64,000 nt of DNA from CAZEMR01 sp964513465 (GTDB taxonomy: Bacteria > Bacteroidota > Ignavibacteria > Kapaibacteriales > UBA2268), in NCBI GenBank assembly GCA_964513465.1, contig CAZEMR010000007.1, forward strand, positions 1-64,000, in the 5' to 3' direction. The stretch's first letter is position 1; each line of letters opens with the position of its first letter. The translations under genes and the position numbers were made by a program. The notes beneath the pieces were generated by a model, which had not been told where the DNA came from, did no database searches, and saw only the letters and a list, made by a program, of their open reading frames with translations. Below, one piece after another: positions 45,501-54,500 of this stretch.

Positions 45501-47319
45501 TCGTTCCGGGGCAATTAGGTAGGCGCATCTCACGGAGCGTATCCGTATATATTTCCGGCAAATTATTAATTCGGACAATATTTGCGGCCGCCTGCGACAT
45601 CACCCGCGAGGGCTCCATCATGTATTCATCGCTCGAAGGATCCGCAACTTCTTCCATAGCAACAAAATAGAACAGGCTGTCGGATTCCGGCATTAAATCG
45701 ACTGGAATTCTCCACGAATTCACTCCGGTGTTCTCAACCCCCGAAAGCTCGCGCCAGTCGCCGCTTTCCGGCTTCATATATATATAAATGTCAGTATTGC
45801 TTCCCGATTTGCTGCCTGTAATCGTATCCCTTCTGAAACCAAAGCGCGTGGTATCGGTCGTAATCGAGCGATAGAGGGTCTCGCCATTGGCAGGTGCTGC
45901 CACCGAATTAAATGCCGGGGTATCCCAGCGCAGGCGTCCTGCTCCGCCGAATCTGCCGCCGGCAGCTTCGATTATCATATTATCCATGCCCAATTTCGTG
46001 TGCACACCCACATGGCCGCCCGAACCGCCGCCGCCGTGGCTGCCGTTGACGCCATTACCGCCGTCCTTGCCGTTTGCCGATATTTTCAGATCGGCGATTG
46101 TTACCCTCGAATATACGCGGATCGCTCCGCCGCCGCCGCCGCCGGAGCCCGAGCACTCATTGGGCTCCTGCGGGTTGCCGCTTGCGCCGCCCGAACCGCC
46201 AGCGATAGGCACCACCATGTTGTTGCCGTGCGCGCGCCCGTAGTTGTCCGGACTCGAACCGATTCCGTCGGTTCCATAGCCGCCGCCGCCGCCGGCCTGG
46301 TTCTGTGAAAACCCGCTGCCTGCTCCAAAACCACCAATCGGTGAGCAGTTATTGCCATCGGCGCAGCCCTCTCCGGATGTTCCGAAGGGATGTCCAGTGC
46401 CGCCTCCCGAAGCTTCATACCACGGTGCAGTTCCTCCGGGGATTCCATTGAGGCTTGTGCCGCCGGAACCAGTGCCAGTGCCGATTGAGCGGTAATTACC
46501 GCCGCCGCTGATTACGTTGTTGCGGCCGCCTTTGCCGCCGCCTGTGAAACCGTTTCCGCCGTCATCTCCGTTTCCGCCGAAAAGCGCGTAATCGCAAAAT
46601 CGACCGCCACCGCCGCCGCCGCCGGGTCCGGCATGTTGAATTTGGTTAGGGAATTGGCCCCTTATCTCACTGTTAGGGCCGCTTCCGGTGATCCCACCTT
46701 TGGATAATAATATAAAAGGCAAAAACGCCTGATTCCCTTCATGACTTGCATCATAATCCGTATCAGTGATCGTATATGGAATATTGTTCAGTATTGCAGA
46801 GTCAATAATCATGGCCCCCCGCGGCGACCTCTTGCCCATTTCAGGAGGATTACCAAACACATTTTGATTTGAAGCCGAAATGTCGCCAAGATGGAACGGC
46901 TGCAAAATATATATAGTATCGACATTTGATAAGCTGCCGTTCACATTTACCCTGAATGGTATTCTGAATTCAGGATCGAGCAGCTCCCAATCCCAGCTAT
47001 TTGGCTCAACATCAGGATTGACAAATACATGGGTGGAAATCATTCTGCCGCCCCAGGAAACCACTGCGGGCGAAAAGGTTAGCTTATCGGCATCATCCGG
47101 ATTAACCAGCTCGATTGTAAGAGTTGATGACGAATTATTCATGCTGAAACCGTCCGGCCCAAAATTGCCGTAAGCGTCATGCGGCGCAATGATTTCGATA
47201 TATACGCTCATATCAGGCGCTGCGATATCAGGGATAGTATATGAAATTTCTTGTGCATACCCACAGTTCAACGTAAGTAATATAAATGCTAATAGCATAG
47301 GCAGGCTTTTGCAATTCAT
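42541..47319 (-). CDS. Giant T9SS-sorted protein with glycine-rich region and choice-of-anchor-D repeats
   Basis: The 1592-residue protein has a signal peptide (to CGYAQ), an N-terminal beta domain and a glycine-rich stretch, about residues 225-445, with many GGGG and GSGG blocks. Several Ig-like 'choice-of-anchor D' repeats follow (for example VEDIDITIDPDPVEFGFEPIG and RGLAADPGELDFGGVLPG as strand patterns). A type A sorting domain ends it (LAISPNPVAGTADIDI, ICGMNLLLDSWHK, VYSLILKTPTEFVVKQIIVVK in pieces). It is predicted to be exported and anchored at the surface, perhaps as an adhesin or structural layer. An OmpA-family gene follows on the same strand. Confidence 0.82.
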   Translation of the reverse strand: MNCKSLPMLLAFILLTLNCGYAQEISYTIPDIAAPDMSVYIEIIAPHDAYGNFGPDGFSMNNSSSTLTIELVNPDDADKLTFSPAVVSWGGRMISTHVFVNPDVEPNSWDWELLDPEFRIPFRVNVNGSLSNVDTIYILQPFHLGDISASNQNVFGNPPEMGKRSPRGAMIIDSAILNNIPYTITDTDYDASHEGNQAFLPFILLSKGGITGSGPNSEIRGQFPNQIQHAGPGGGGGGGRFCDYALFGGNGDDGGNGFTGGGKGGRNNVISGGGNYRSIGTGTGSGGTSLNGIPGGTAPWYEASGGGTGHPFGTSGEGCADGNNCSPIGGFGAGSGFSQNQAGGGGGYGTDGIGSSPDNYGRAHGNNMVVPIAGGSGGASGNPQEPNECSGSGGGGGGAIRVYSRVTIADLKISANGKDGGNGVNGSHGGGGSGGHVGVHTKLGMDNMIIEAAGGRFGGAGRLRWDTPAFNSVAAPANGETLYRSITTDTTRFGFRRDTITGSKSGSNTDIYIYMKPESGDWRELSGVENTGVNSWRIPVDLMPESDSLFYFVAMEEVADPSSDEYMMEPSRVMSQAAANIVRINNLPEIYTDTLREMRLPNCPGTTYRDTVLIENIGQHPLRVDFHEAYWTENLNDFELISPNAMTTIPPGEGVQTIVQFTVDASHSGTVTGVLNIPNDDSWHDNDPVQIRYNVIIEELSFYIGERDEQIEIDTLHVFLCPEDTVEAIGDLEIAVRNTGEIPFNIVSPPVDDAEANIITEWVDEFIPVEAKHHGMVRYNVILPLGHHYRELIYYAEECPEIRDTVIVHFWVRNRSVDISVAGDLTDIKVGHSATISLTVENTGDIDLRWGAMPVDAPLYQIDGPRWPMQTELLPQGEQGIAVFEFRPTEVGEWNDSIHIWLEDWNWGGCATAESVPITANSVQAQVVINKDQIDFGRRARCQLREDSVWVINPPESTAPFRILSEQITGAGAANYLLPQNVAPVTLNPGDTVVYFIKFDPSIGPEGAKYAQLEIRTDDDSEDSLVVVDLTGFVEDIDITIDPDPVEFGFEPIGQIATEVVTLTNNSRLEWRILRIESDNPIISVNPTSGVLTANGGDADFTVSADLATEGEFVAELTFYFNLPCPDTLRVNVHGEGLRGEAGVSDTLDFGMVPYCQTITDSVRVSNIGATTIRIDGMTIEGPDANMFRFETLGAFPVSLDPDSIYYKRIIFNPDGNAPAGIYTAECRTSIFVNGETSEETTVLTGEIRRGLAADPGELDFGGVLPGQSTARLALLESLADWDVDLESFWFAKSVTPFSVEPTDPQGITIPAGEDFDILVHFQPPDVGDYNDTLFVVFSDGGCPDTIKIPLMGRGRPAKTLTFILPEVVADPRDKNFPVPIFVRSDSDESTEISNISATISIENGSLYNPKDMTGGNIFAMGRTLGERLVVEFKVNGPTTVAGDSTILAVINGSAMLGSSTSTTMTWLAAEFEHGGDIYMSDFEDGKFSIEVCEQGGPRLLDYVTLSKLAISPNPVAGTADIDINAAETGNYELRLVNICGMNLLLDSWHKSLNDPSERRYVLNSAEFSSGVYSLILKTPTEFVVKQIIVVK
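45980..46640 (-). repeat. Low-complexity CCG/GGC-rich tract encoding the glycine-rich region
   Basis: The DNA has repeated CCGCCGCC blocks on the plus strand (GGC/GGN codons on the coding strand). It encodes a poly-glycine/serine/asparagine segment of the giant T9SS protein. Such tracts are prone to length variation and assembly error. Confidence 0.8.
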
Positions 47320-47551
47320 TGGAACTCCGGAATTATTTATATATTTACTTTTTTCTTGGCAGGTTTGACATTATAAATATAATTTACTAATTTTTGTGAG
47401 ACTATCTAAAAAAAAATTACACAAAAATGAGTTAATGGTTACTTTGAACGGAAATTTTATTTGATTATATTTACCATAATTCTCATTTCCATTGGCAATT
47501 CTTCTTATATTTCATGTCATTTTGTCATATATTTTTCTGAGGTAAATCGCG

Positions 47552-48529
47552 ATGAAGTATGTATTAATCTTCCTGCTCATAACTATTACCATACTATCGG
47601 GATGCTCCGAAAATGATGAAACCATATCTGATTATTCAGCGGGTCTGATACTCGACGCAGATGGTATTCAAAGTCATTTCAATGCTTTAGCATGGCGGGG
47701 CATACAACGAGCAAGATCAGAATATGGCATTAATGTGAGCTATCGCGTGTCGGAATCAGATAAGGACTATGAATCCAATTTTTTATATTATATACAAAAT
47801 GACGCAAACATAATTTTTACACTTGGCTTTCTTCTTAAAGATAAGACAATCGAATATGCAAACAACCATCCAAACACGAACTTTGCAATGGTCGATGTTT
47901 ATAATGAAACTTCAATGAACAATCTCGTTGGAATATCCTTTGAAATGGAAAACGCATGCTTTCTTGCAGGTTACCTTGCCGCCGGGTTCACCAAAACAGG
48001 AATTGTCGCCACTTTCGGCGGAATGGACATACCCCCTATTAATGATTTTCTGCGTGGATTCGAGAATGGTATAAATCATTATAACCAAACCAACAACACC
48101 AACGTTATTTTATTAGGCCGCAATTTATACCCTAATGATTTCGAATCAATTCAGCTTGGCCGCCTTATTGCTGATTCCCTTATCGCCGAGGGCGCTGATA
48201 TAATCTTCCCTGTAACAGGTACTGCCGCACAGGGCGTGCTTCAGTCCGTTAACGAACACGACATATATTTCATCGGGCCTGATGTCGATTGGCACACAAC
48301 ATTCCCGGATAACACAAACAATGTCATAATCAGCGTTTTAAAGAATATAGACACGGCTATTTTTAATTTTATCGCATCAGATATTCGCGGCTCTTTTCAA
48401 AATGGAAATTATATCGGCAATCTTAAAAACGGAGGAGTCGGACTTTCCCCCTATTATGAGTTCAGCGACCAAATTAGCGACTCACTTAAACAGGAGATAG
48501 AATCACTAAAAGCGAGCTTTATACAATAA
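47552..48529 (+). CDS. BMP/PnrA-like substrate-binding lipoprotein, without transporter genes
   Basis: The 325-residue protein has a lipoprotein signal (TITILSGC18) and the periplasmic-binding fold of the basic membrane protein family (AGLILDADGIQSHFNALAWRG as start, ANIIFTLGFLLKDKTIEYANNHPNTNFAMVD and GADIIFPVTGTAAQGVLQ as segments). PnrA-type relatives bind purine nucleosides for an ABC transporter. No permease or ATPase gene is near: the next gene is convergent and starts a heavy-metal efflux operon. The protein may be a sensor or an orphan scavenger. Confidence 0.82.
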   Translation: MKYVLIFLLITITILSGCSENDETISDYSAGLILDADGIQSHFNALAWRGIQRARSEYGINVSYRVSESDKDYESNFLYYIQNDANIIFTLGFLLKDKTIEYANNHPNTNFAMVDVYNETSMNNLVGISFEMENACFLAGYLAAGFTKTGIVATFGGMDIPPINDFLRGFENGINHYNQTNNTNVILLGRNLYPNDFESIQLGRLIADSLIAEGADIIFPVTGTAAQGVLQSVNEHDIYFIGPDVDWHTTFPDNTNNVIISVLKNIDTAIFNFIASDIRGSFQNGNYIGNLKNGGVGLSPYYEFSDQISDSLKQEIESLKASFIQ

Positions 48530-48541
48530 TATCATTATATT

Positions 48542-50266
48542 CTATTGTGGGTGGAGTGTTTCTTTTGTTTCTCCGCAGTGTAGCATCATGTCGCCAAAAT
48601 ACGGATTCAGTATTTCTTTTTGTTTGCTGAGCCAGGCTGCACCTTTATCGTCATTCGCCATTGGGCAGAATTGCAAATATAATTTCTGATCTGTTCTGAA
48701 CGCTTTAGCCACCTTGATCATATTATTGGATAGACCAATAAATGCTTCCCGTTGCTCATCAATATTACTACTATTTAAAATTAATTCAGCTGTGCTTTTT
48801 ATGCTATCAGCAGCTAACATCCAGTAAGCATGGGCATTTGTATTCAACAGTGTCATATCGGCTTTACTAAGCGCATTTAATAACCCACGTGCATTCTTGC
48901 TCGCTATTGACGATTTCGCATTAACAAGCGAAGTGGTTATTTTTAAGTATTCATCAATTACCCGACTTAATTGCGATTTAAATTTATCGGGGATTTCTCC
49001 GGCAAAATCAGGACTATCATCAGCATCCTCAGCCATTTTCTGATAATTCATCATGCTCATTTTATTATTGAGCTGGGCTGCTGCATCCAGATTGAATGCT
49101 CCCTGAACAACGACTTCTTCTCCCGCTGTAATGCCTGATAATATCACATATTTATCTCCGAGGTCAGGCCCCAGATCGACTTCTCTGAATTCAAAAGTGG
49201 GCTTTTCAGTATCTGCCATTTTGACATACACAATTGAGCGCTTTCCGGTCCACATTACTGCCGATTTCCGTATCGCCAGCGCCTCTTTGATGTTTTTCAA
49301 ATCCGCAGTTACGATTCCACGGACATACATCCCCGGTTTCAGTTTCATATTTCTATTCTTTATCACTACACGGGCAGATGCCGTGCGGGTTTTTGGATTT
49401 ATCACCGGATCGATATAGCCGATTTCAGCGGCAATATCCAACCCAGGGTATGCAGTCGATCTTAATTCGATTTCATCGCCGACAGATACGAATGTCAAAT
49501 CGCTTTCATAAACATCCATCATTGCCCATAATTGATCAAGACTGGCTATCGTCATTAATTCGCTACCTTTTTGGAATGCTTCTCCCTCTTTTGAATTCAA
49601 TTCAATCACGTATCCTGAATGATCAGCGATTATATCTATATTATCCACTATCCTTCCGCTGTCAGCTATTTCATCGATTTGATTATCGCTGATCTTCATC
49701 AGTGTTAGTTTTTTTCGTGCAGCCTGATATAATTCCGGCATTTCATTTCTAATTTTCGCTGCTTCGAGCAATTCCTTTTGGGCGGTTAACAACTCCGGAG
49801 AATATACATTTGCCAATCTGTCACCTTTTTTAATATATTGACCGCTATAGTTCACGTATAACTTCTCTATTCTTCCGGAAAAGTGGGCTATCTGTTCGCT
49901 TACTGCTCTTTCATCTGGTTCTATAACTCCATGCAATACAATGCTTTTCTTTGGTATTATGAACTCCGCAGTCGTTGTTCTTATTTGTGCTATTTTCATA
50001 GCATTTTCAGTCATTTCGAGCTGTAATTCACTACCGCTGCCTGAATCCTCCTCGAATGGTATCAGATCCATTCCGCAAATAGGGCAATCCCCTGGTGCCG
50101 GCTGACGTACTTGAGGGTGCATAGAGCAGGTCCATATCTGTGCATCTCCTGATTTTACGGAGCTCACTTCCGGCTCTGCACTACTACCGAATATAAGCCA
50201 ACCCATAATGAGACCAACGCCGATAGACACACCCACAATTGCAATTTTTGAAGCTTTGATATTCAT
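48542..50266 (-). CDS. cusB: Efflux RND periplasmic adaptor with heavy-metal-binding domain and DUF3347
   Basis: The 574-residue protein has one N-terminal membrane anchor. A heavy-metal-binding domain follows (C47-S-M-H50, then C61-P-I-C64-G-M-D-L, the YHS-like CxxH...CxxC form). The CusB-type membrane-fusion domain comes next (IAHFSGRIEKLYVNYSGQYIKKGDRLANVYSPELL, in short pieces). A C-terminal DUF3347 region spans about residues 425-574 and ends in CGETKET; in relatives it is thought to bind copper. It connects the CusA-like pump to the TolC-like channel. Order on the minus strand is cusA, cusC-like, cusB-like. The stop is only 13 bases from the convergent BMP gene end. Confidence 0.9.
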   Translation of the reverse strand: MNIKASKIAIVGVSIGVGLIMGWLIFGSSAEPEVSSVKSGDAQIWTCSMHPQVRQPAPGDCPICGMDLIPFEEDSGSGSELQLEMTENAMKIAQIRTTTAEFIIPKKSIVLHGVIEPDERAVSEQIAHFSGRIEKLYVNYSGQYIKKGDRLANVYSPELLTAQKELLEAAKIRNEMPELYQAARKKLTLMKISDNQIDEIADSGRIVDNIDIIADHSGYVIELNSKEGEAFQKGSELMTIASLDQLWAMMDVYESDLTFVSVGDEIELRSTAYPGLDIAAEIGYIDPVINPKTRTASARVVIKNRNMKLKPGMYVRGIVTADLKNIKEALAIRKSAVMWTGKRSIVYVKMADTEKPTFEFREVDLGPDLGDKYVILSGITAGEEVVVQGAFNLDAAAQLNNKMSMMNYQKMAEDADDSPDFAGEIPDKFKSQLSRVIDEYLKITTSLVNAKSSIASKNARGLLNALSKADMTLLNTNAHAYWMLAADSIKSTAELILNSSNIDEQREAFIGLSNNMIKVAKAFRTDQKLYLQFCPMANDDKGAAWLSKQKEILNPYFGDMMLHCGETKETLHPQ

Positions 50267-50283
50267 AATACTTAACCTATATT

Positions 50284-51525
50284 CTATTTGTTATATTCAT
50301 AATTTGACATCAGTCGTTCAATGCGGAATACGGACAGATTCCGGGAAATCTTTGATTTAAAAAGCCTTAGCTCATATTTTAGCTTAATCTCTTTTAATTT
50401 CAATATTTTATCAATGCTACTGCCGGACTCGAAGCTACTAATTCCTGCATCAATTCTCGACTGTGTTTTATTGATAATATCTTCAAAAAGTTCAACATTT
50501 ATTTTTGCAGCTTCAAAATCGCTTGCATAACTCATTAGTAGACTTCGAATGTAATATTTTTCTGAGGCGATACTTTCGTCGGTTGATTTGATAAGTGACT
50601 GTGCTTCTTCGGTTTGCGCGTTATATTTACCCCGGAAAACCGGAATATTCAAAGACAGCATCGGCATGGCTGCGTCTTTTCCGTTATCGGGTACGGCATC
50701 ATCACGCTCTTTAATAAATATATAATCGAAGGCGAGCGTAACATCTGGAAAACTCTCATTCTGAGCCGTTTTCAAAGCTTTTTCTGCTGCATATCTTTTC
50801 GATTCATATATCGCGAGTCTGGAATTTTGAGTAAGCACGGAATCAATTAATTCCTCGTATCCCGCAGTCAGTTGCGCATCGGGGATATTAAATTCGGTAG
50901 TAACATCAGATTCGGGAGACTTATTTAATAGCTTATTGAATGATGCTTTTTGTGAATAGTATTTATTCTCCAAATCGTTTTTATAGTTTTTCATAACAGT
51001 GCGTTCATTTATCAGTTCGACTAATGTGTCATATGCATATTCACCGCTCGTGTAACTGCTTTCCAATGAATTAATTCGCGTTGTAATTATATTGATTCTT
51101 TTTTTGAGATTTACTATTTCATGCCTTGTTTCTAATAGATTATACCATGATATAATGATATTTAAATATAATTCCTGCTTATAATCCTCGAATTCCTGAT
51201 ATCTGACCTGCGCAAGAGCAGCGAGATGATCCTCGCGCGACTGCAATTTTCCGAACCATGGAAAACGCTGGCTTAACGAGATTTTCATTTGCTGAGATCC
51301 GACACGCGTTTCCACTGGCGAAACGAACCATCCGAATGTCAGATTTGGATCAGGCAACGAGGAAGCGCCCTCAGCCTTTTCCGCAGCTGCCATATATTCC
51401 AAGAACTTAGCTCGTAGACTGCTGTTACTGTCTGCTGCCTCTTTTAAATAGCGCTCAAGAGATTCCTGAGAATATGCACTGCTGGCAGTTATTATCAGTA
51501 TTAATATAATTATTTTACTTTTCAT
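50284..51525 (-). CDS. TolC-family outer-membrane channel of the Cus-type efflux system
   Basis: The 413-residue protein has a signal peptide (KIIILILIITASSAYS) and the long helical repeats of TolC proteins (for example EYMAAAEKAEGASSLPDPNL and SFPDVTLAFDYIF). In such tripartite pumps it forms the outer-membrane exit duct. It overlaps the end of the cusA-like gene by four bases and lies 17 bases upstream of the adaptor gene, so all three are one operon. Its metal specificity is set by the pump, not by this protein. Confidence 0.88.
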   Translation of the reverse strand: MKSKIIILILIITASSAYSQESLERYLKEAADSNSSLRAKFLEYMAAAEKAEGASSLPDPNLTFGWFVSPVETRVGSQQMKISLSQRFPWFGKLQSREDHLAALAQVRYQEFEDYKQELYLNIIISWYNLLETRHEIVNLKKRINIITTRINSLESSYTSGEYAYDTLVELINERTVMKNYKNDLENKYYSQKASFNKLLNKSPESDVTTEFNIPDAQLTAGYEELIDSVLTQNSRLAIYESKRYAAEKALKTAQNESFPDVTLAFDYIFIKERDDAVPDNGKDAAMPMLSLNIPVFRGKYNAQTEEAQSLIKSTDESIASEKYYIRSLLMSYASDFEAAKINVELFEDIINKTQSRIDAGISSFESGSSIDKILKLKEIKLKYELRLFKSKISRNLSVFRIERLMSNYEYNK

Positions 51526-54500
51526 TTATTCACTATCTCTTTTATTTTCATATGTTTCTCGTGCCATAGCGAATACAATACCGGCACCACAAATAATGTG
51601 ATCAGCGCGATTGACATGCCCCCAACCGCTGGTATCGCCATTGGTATCATAATGTCAGAACCTCGACCCGTCGATGTAAGTACAGGAAGCAAGGCGAGTA
51701 TTGTCGTTGCAGTTGTCATCAAACAAGGTCTGACGCGCTTTTTGCCCGCTTCGACTACGGCTGCACGTATTTCCTCGATGTTGTCTGGTGTATTTTTTTC
51801 GAATACCTGCTTTAAATATGTCGCCATTATCACTCCGTCGTCTGTGGCGATTCCGAATAATGCAAGAAATCCTACCCACACAGCCACACTTAGGTTAACC
51901 GTATGTATATTAAATATGTTACGTATATTCTCGCCAAATAAGCTAAAGTCAAGGAACCAGGGCTGGCCATATAGCCATAGCATAAGAAATCCACCCGAGA
52001 ATGCTACTGCTACACCAATAAAGATCATCAGCGATGTTGATGCTGTTCTGAACTGCATATATAATATAAAGAATATAATCAATAGGGACAGAGGTACAAC
52101 GATTGCAAGTCTTTTCTCAGCTCGCACCTGATTTTCATAATTACCTGCGAATTCGTAACTTATACCTGCCGGAACAATTAATTCGCCCTCTTCGATTTTC
52201 GAATTCAAATATTTTCGAGCATCCTCGACTACATCCATTTCTGAATATCCATCGCGTTTATCCAATAATACGTATCCAACGAGAAACGAATTTTCGCTTT
52301 TAATATTCTGCGGCCCCGGAGTGTAGGTGATTTCTGCCAAATGACCAAGCGGAACCTGTACTCCTGATGGCGAGGAAACAAGGATATTTTCAATTTCCTC
52401 AGGATTATCGCGAAATTCCCGTGCATAACGCGCCCGCACCGGATATCGTTCTCTGCCCTCGACGGTGGTGGTCAGCTTTATGCCACCGATTGCCGTTTCG
52501 ATTACATTTTGAACTTCTGATACTGATATGCCGTAACGTGCTATATTATCACGATTTATGTCAATCTGAAGATATGGTTTTCCAACAAGTCGGTCTGCAA
52601 AAACCGCTTCTTTTTTAACAGAAGGAACTTCTTTTAATAATTTTTCGAGCTTGACTCCGAATTGCTCTATTTTATTTAAATCATTGCCTTTGACTTTTAT
52701 TCCAATTGGCGCACGCATACCAGTTTGAAGCATAACAAGACGAGTTTCAATGGGTTGTAATTTCGGCGCGGATGTTACTCCTGGATAACGAGTTACGCGA
52801 ACAATCTCATCCCAAATATCATCCGGCGAATGTATGTGATCGCGCCACTGCCTGTAGTATTCTCCGTCGCCGTCCGGAACCAGATTGCCCCTGCTGTCCC
52901 TCAAAAATTCGTCGTTCTCGTCTACGGCAAATCGGGTCCGTCGGCCATTTTTATCAGTTTTATACTCGCTTTTATAATTAATCACATTCTCGAACATCGA
53001 AATAGGCGCAGGGTCCAGAGCCGATTCCACTCGGCCGAGTTTACCAACGACAGATTCAATTTCGGGTATCGCAACTACAGCCATATCAAGGTATTGGAGG
53101 ATTTCCTTGTTTTTTTCGATTCCCGAATGCGGCATGGAGGTAGGCATCAGCAAAAATGAACCTTCGTCGAGCGAGGGCATAAATTCCTTGCTCATTCCCG
53201 GAAAAGCATGAGCCATAGCGCTCCACGGACTTGTTTTGCGAATATTAATCCCAAATGAATCAAAACCGTTTGCAATGAATCCGAATAATGTATTAAATCC
53301 AAGCCATATAGAAAGCCCCAGAACTACGATGAATGCTGGGATTGCAAGGAATATTGCCTTGTTTCTAAGTGCCCATCGAAGCATTATTGAATAATATTCA
53401 ATAAATATTTTGAAAACACCGAGCACGAACCCGATGATCAAAGCGACAAAGATGAAGTTTACTATTTCGCCGGCAGCAGGCCCCAACGGCATCCATTGCG
53501 CCGAAAGCAACCACGCAACCGCTATGGCCGCTATTGCTAAATTTATATTTCTGAATAACTTACTTCGCTCCGGGAAGAATATCGACATGATATTGCTTGC
53601 CGCAAAAGCTAGGAATGTGAATCCAGCCCATAACTCTATGAATAATATATAGATACCAGACGCAGCGAGAATTCCGTTTAATATAATCCGAGAGCGTCGG
53701 GATTTAAAATTGATTCCAAGTATGATATGCGCTAGTGTAGGGATGATCGCAAGAGCAACAATTATTGATGCTATTAATGCAAATGTTTTCGTAAATGCTA
53801 ATGGTCTGAATAACTTACCCTCGGCGGCTTGTAGAGTGAAAACCGGCAAAAAGCTGATCACAGTCGTCGCAATTGCCGTCAGAACTGCACCGCCAACCTC
53901 GCTGGATGCTTCGAATATAACTTCGCGGCGCGGCTTTTCGGATGACGCCTCGTCTAAGTGCCTTACAATATTCTCACTTATAACAATACCCACATCAACC
54001 ATTGTTCCTATCGCGATAGCTATCCCGGAGAGGGCAACAATATTAGCGTCAACGCCAAAATACCGCATTGCGATGAAACTCATCAACACTGCGACGGGGA
54101 GCAGGCCCGAAATCAGGAAGGATGCGCGCAGATTGAGCACCATTACTATGATCACGAGAATTGTTATAAGTACTTCCAGCGTAAGGGCTTCCTCGAGCGT
54201 GCCAATTGTCTCATGTATCAAATGAGTGCGATCATAAAATGGCACGATTTCGAGCTGTGATGTGCGCCCATCCGCCAGGGTTCGCGTGGGTAATCCAGGT
54301 GAAATCTGGTCGATCTGCGCCTTCACATTCTTTATAACTTCCAATGGGTTAGCGCCATAACGCGCAACCACTACGCCGCCGGCCACTTCTGCTCCGCTTT
54401 TGTCGAGAATGCCGCGACGCTCGGCAGGACCGATTCCGACACGACCTATATCCTTGATTCTTATAGGAGTTCCGTCGACAGAATGAATTACACTTTTTTC

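Noticed and set aside
45980..46640. CRISPR-like or tandem DNA repeat
   Set aside because: The CCGCCG blocks are irregular and in frame with glycine codons; there are no spaced identical repeats.
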